From Acidimicrobiaceae bacterium (GTDB lineage Bacteria; Actinomycetota; Acidimicrobiia; Acidimicrobiales; Ilumatobacteraceae): 8,251 nt of DNA. The DNA lies in NCBI GenBank assembly GCA_947487095.1, contig CANKVI010000041.1:1-8251 (forward strand). Reading direction: 5' to 3'. This document shows, one piece after another, positions 6,895-8,251 of the stretch; the stretch's first letter is position 1, and every line of letters starts with the position of its first letter. The position numbers and the translations under genes were made by a program. The notes under the pieces are model-generated. The model did not search any database. It had not been told where the DNA came from and saw only the letters and a program-made list of their open reading frames with translations.

Positions 6895-7221
6895 CTGAAC
6901 GTTTCCTTTAATCTGCACAAACGCCAAGCGGATATTGGCGAGAGCTTCCGTAAGTGTGGTGGATTCTTCGCCTAAGCGTTCACCCAGACCCTCAACCACG
7001 CATGCCACAGCATCAATTGCGAGGGCCGATTCGACTAATCGGGGAGGATTTGCCGAGAGATGGATGGCTGCAAGTTCGTACAATCCCATGACGTGGTTGA
7101 CCACCACAACATTTGCTGGTGTTTGGGCAATTCGGGCTCGTGCCTCGGCCAAAGCGGTTTCGGCATCGTGAAGCTGGTCGTCGAAATCATCCGGAAAGTG
7201 GTCAGTTGGGTTGTCAGCCAT
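6886..7221 (-). CDS. DUF1844-family protein of unknown function
   Basis: The protein has 111 residues from the ATG at 7221. The core VMGLYELAAIHL (44-55), then NPPRLVESALAIDAVACVVE (58-77), GLGERLGE (78-85) and LTEALANIRLAFVQI (90-104) fits my memory of the DUF1844 family, small all-helical soluble proteins often found beside infC in actinobacteria. No function is established to my knowledge. The first 30 residues are acidic and may form a helix (DAETALAEARARIAQ). There is no signal peptide or membrane segment. A TTG at 7254 would add 11 residues (MFPTWAISVAG), but the ATG is preferred because TAGCGT, a possible -10, lies 7 bases upstream and would make a leaderless mRNA. The stop TAG shares the palindrome CTAG with the cold-shock-type gene, a 4-base overlap. 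Divergence from infC, with the putative promoters interleaved, suggests coregulation with translation genes, which is inference. Confidence 0.75.
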   Translation of the reverse strand: MADNPTDHFPDDFDDQLHDAETALAEARARIAQTPANVVVVNHVMGLYELAAIHLSANPPRLVESALAIDAVACVVEGLGERLGEESTTLTEALANIRLAFVQIKGNVQPD

Positions 7222-7238
7222 GCCCGCTACGCTAATAG
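7211..7238 (+). promoter_or_regulatory. Candidate infC promoter inside the start of the divergent gene
   Basis: TTGTCA (7211-7216, five of six matches to TTGACA) is followed after 16 bases by TAATAG (7233-7238), a fair -10. The start of transcription would be near 7245, giving a leader of about 205 bases before the infC ATA. The -35 lies within the first codons of the DUF1844 gene, and the -10 overlaps that gene's own -10 on the other strand, so the two promoters would compete. This is a consensus match only. Confidence 0.35.
7229..7234 (-). promoter_or_regulatory. Candidate -10 element for the DUF1844 gene
   Basis: On the minus strand TAGCGT (TANNNT) ends 7 bases before the ATG at 7221, the same arrangement as upstream of def and the cold-shock-type gene. 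A TTG-type -35 (TTGTTC, plus positions 7249-7254) is only 14 bases away, which is short, so I assign no -35. Confidence 0.4.
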
Positions 7239-7244
7239 CCCAAG

Positions 7245-7449
7245 TGGGGAACAAGTTTCCTCCACCTGACCACAGATTTCAGTAATTCGGTGAGTGTTGC
7301 CGAGCAGCTGTCGAGTGCGTTTGGGTCGAGTGCGCAAGATGCGACGCTATGCGTTGTGGGCGCTTCGGCTCTGCCGTGCCCGCCGTCTTCTCGAACATGC
7401 TCACCTCCACAAATAGGAGGCAACGCCACTTGCATAAGAGAGTAAAGCC
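7245..7449 (+). promoter_or_regulatory. Structured 5' leader of infC with hairpins, a repeat and short ORFs
   Basis: This is the longest non-annotated stretch. It holds a 10-base direct repeat GTCGAGTGCG (7310-7319 and 7325-7334). A GC-rich two-part hairpin (7356-7383) pairs GTGGGC with GCCCGC outside (one G-T pair) and CGGC with GCCG inside around TCT; it is followed by CGTCTTCT, a weak T-rich tail. A second hairpin pairs CCTCC (7404-7408) with GGAGG (7416-7420) around 7 bases and would hide the strong Shine-Dalgarno AGGAGG (7415-7420). Two short ORFs run through it. The layout resembles leaders that control IF3 or ribosomal-protein operons in other bacteria, but I do not recognise a known RNA family. 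Structures are read by eye, without folding energies. Confidence 0.45.
7339..7416 (+). CDS. Possible 25-codon leader ORF whose stop overlaps the AGGAGG
   Basis: From the ATG at 7339 the frame reads MRRYALWALR and continues for 25 codons, with 6 Arg and 6 Leu, to a TAG at 7414-7416. That stop lies inside TAGGAGG, so its last two bases are the first two of the Shine-Dalgarno. It is in the same frame as infC, with this TAG and a TAA (7435-7437) between them. It spans the GC-rich hairpin 7356-7383, so a translating ribosome would open it. It has no good ribosome binding site of its own, and an ORF of this size can arise by chance. Confidence 0.25.
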   Translation: MRRYALWALRLCRARRLLEHAHLHK

Positions 7450-7453
7450 ATAG
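7397..7453 (+). CDS. Possible short leader ORF ending on the infC start codon (ATAG overlap)
   Basis: The frame from ATG 7397 gives [18 protein letters not shown] and a TAG at 7451-7453. The more likely start is the internal TTG at 7430, which has AGGAGG ending 9 bases upstream and would give a 7-residue peptide. The stop overlaps the proposed infC start as ATAG (7450-7453), the same geometry as ATGA and GTGA overlaps used for coupled translation. It would explain why a strong Shine-Dalgarno sits 29 bases before the infC start. The peptide is unusually basic, but there is no homology evidence. Confidence 0.3.
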   Translation: MLTSTNRRQRHLHKRVKP

Positions 7454-8076
7454 CACCGCCAACAAATGAGCCACGTTTCAACGAGCGAATTCGCGCACGC
7501 GAAGTACGTCTTGTAGATGCAGATGGTTCACAGGTTGGAATTGTGAGCATTGCCGACGCACTTGAAAGAGCGCGTGTTGCAGAACTCGATCTCGTCGAAG
7601 TCGCTTCGCAAGCAGACCCACCCGTATGTCGCATCATGGACTACGGCAAATTCCGCTACGAAGAGTCGCAGAAGTTGAAAGAGTCGCGCAAGAAGACCGT
7701 GCAGATCACAATGAAAGAGGTCAAGTTCAAACCAAAGATCGGCAAAGCCGACTTCGACACCAAGGTTCGTCACATGCAGGAGTTCTTGCGTGAGGGACAC
7801 AAAGTCAAAGTCACCTTGCAGTTCCGCGGTCGCGAAGTTGCCCACCCCGAACTAGGTACCAAAATTTTGCACGCAGTAATTGAGCAATTGGGATCAGTCG
7901 CCAAGGTGGACACACACGCACGGCTTGAAGGTCGCAACATGACCATGGTTCTCTCTCCAGAAAAGAAGGCGCCGAAAAAGGCAGACGCAAAACCAGCTCC
8001 GAAAGCCCAAGCAGCACCAGCTGCAGAAGCAACACCGGCGCCGGTAGCACCAGAGCAAACACCGACCGAAATTTAA
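7450..8076 (+). CDS. infC: Translation initiation factor IF-3, probable ATA start
   Basis: IF3 binds the 30S subunit, prevents premature joining of the 50S and checks the start codon and initiator tRNA. From ATA 7450 the protein has 208 residues. The N-domain begins [16 protein letters not shown] (11-26), then VDLVE-like LDLVEVA (46-52) and the signature [12 protein letters not shown] (57-68). A basic linker follows, then the C-domain with [13 protein letters not shown] (93-105), the RNA-binding [12 protein letters not shown] (125-136) and EGRNMTMVL (160-168). Residues 171-208 are an Ala/Pro/Lys-rich low-complexity tail. The first ordinary start codon in frame is GTG at 7543, which would delete about 31 residues including the conserved NERIR-EVRL segment. 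Upstream codons back to the TAA at 7435 contain no ATG, GTG or TTG, and ATA 7450 lies where related proteins start (compare the actinobacterial ISTEPRINDRIR type). The only nearby Shine-Dalgarno is a weak GAGAG (7438-7442). rpmI follows, the standard infC-rpmI order. Confidence 0.93.
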   Translation: MAPPTNEPRFNERIRAREVRLVDADGSQVGIVSIADALERARVAELDLVEVASQADPPVCRIMDYGKFRYEESQKLKESRKKTVQITMKEVKFKPKIGKADFDTKVRHMQEFLREGHKVKVTLQFRGREVAHPELGTKILHAVIEQLGSVAKVDTHARLEGRNMTMVLSPEKKAPKKADAKPAPKAQAAPAAEATPAPVAPEQTPTEI

Positions 8077-8098
8077 GTAGAGAAGTACAGAAAGCAAC

Positions 8099-8103
8099 AG
8101 GAG
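8099..8103 (+). promoter_or_regulatory. Strong ribosome binding site of rpmI
   Basis: AGGAG ends 5 bases before the rpmI ATG. It contrasts with infC just upstream, which has no strong site at the right distance, and so suggests that L35 is translated more heavily than IF3 from the same mRNA. Confidence 0.75.
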
Positions 8104-8108
8104 ACAAC

Positions 8109-8251
8109 ATGCCAAAAATGAAGACATCAAAAACCGCTGCGAAGCGTTTCAAATTGACTGGTACCGGCAAACTTCGCCGTCAGCAGTCCATGCGTCAGCA
8201 CTTGTTTGAGCACAAGCCATCAACCCGCACCCGCCGTTTGGACGGCAGTGT
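8109..8251 (+). CDS. rpmI: 50S ribosomal protein L35 (bL35), N-terminal part, cut by the window end
   Basis: The 47 visible complete codons begin [20 protein letters not shown] and continue with [16 protein letters not shown] (21-36) and RTRRLDG, the standard L35 pattern: a basic protein that starts MPKMKT and has the K(T/S)-AAKRFK segment and the HLFE/HLL-K core. L35 is a late-assembly protein of the large ribosomal subunit and usually about 65 residues, so roughly a quarter is missing beyond the window. The ATG has AGGAG (8099-8103) with 5-base spacing, much stronger than anything near infC. The 32-base gap to infC shows no terminator, so they are cotranscribed, probably with rplT (L20) beyond the window, as in most bacteria. 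L20 or L35 autoregulation could act through the infC leader, but nothing in the window shows it. Confidence 0.96.
   Translation, partial: MPKMKTSKTAAKRFKLTGTGKLRRQQSMRQHLFEHKPSTRTRRLDGS

Noticed and set aside
7222..7254. A longer DUF1844 product starting at TTG 7254
   Set aside because: The added 11 residues are not expected for the family, and an ATG with a well-placed -10 box exists at 7221.
7466..7516. ATG at 7466 as an alternative infC start
   Set aside because: It is in another frame and hits a stop after 16 codons (MSHVSTSEF...), so it cannot code for IF3 without a frameshift.
7811..8170. A 119-codon open frame on the minus strand over the end of infC and start of rpmI, hydrophobic in part
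   Set aside because: The hydrophobic Leu/Val runs are the reverse complement of the Ala/Lys/Pro-rich IF3 tail, not a membrane protein.

Overview
The window is a stretch of conserved housekeeping genes from an actinobacterium. The class Acidimicrobiia (Ilumatobacter-like relatives with moderate GC, about half by eye) fits best, but this is inferred from protein features and gene order. The pointers are the order rpoZ-coaBC-metK-priA-def-fmt, a PriA that has lost its ATPase motifs, a CoaBC of the PAMHTEMW type as in mycobacteria, a deformylase with GLAGPQ, and a DUF1844-type protein next to infC. There are no mobile elements, CRISPR arrays, rRNA or tRNA genes, and no gene-free stretch longer than about 230 bases.

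Left part (1-4562, + strand): the 3' end of rpoZ (RNA polymerase omega), then coaBC (coenzyme A synthesis), metK (S-adenosylmethionine synthesis) and priA, tightly packed and probably one operon. metK and priA abut with no spacer. A SAM-dependent methyltransferase of the RsmC type (4525-5169) lies on the opposite strand and overlaps priA tail to tail. Strong inverted repeats at the junction could end both transcripts.

Middle part (5193-6889, + strand): def and fmt overlap by 4 bases and act at the two ends of the formyl-methionine cycle. fmt formylates initiator Met-tRNA and def removes the formyl group from new proteins. A small divergent cold-shock-domain protein follows. Both def and the cold-shock gene have TAGCCT 8 or 6 bases before the ATG, which suggests leaderless mRNAs.

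Right part (6886-8251): a DUF1844 protein on the minus strand shares a CTAG double stop with the cold-shock gene. It diverges from infC (initiation factor IF3), which is followed by rpmI (ribosomal protein L35, cut by the window end). The infC 5' region is the most interesting part. The conserved IF3 N-terminus starts upstream of every ATG, GTG or TTG in frame, and the best start is a rare ATA (7450). A strong AGGAGG lies too far upstream to serve that ATA directly. Two overlapping short upstream ORFs and several hairpins lie in a leader of about 200 bases. Together they suggest translational control of IF3, which in other bacteria regulates itself through a rare start codon.

The genes share a theme: making the translation and transcription machinery (omega, IF3, L35, Fmt, Def, a putative rRNA methyltransferase) and core cofactors (CoA, SAM). 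I found no clearly new biological system; the infC leader is the best candidate for something undescribed.
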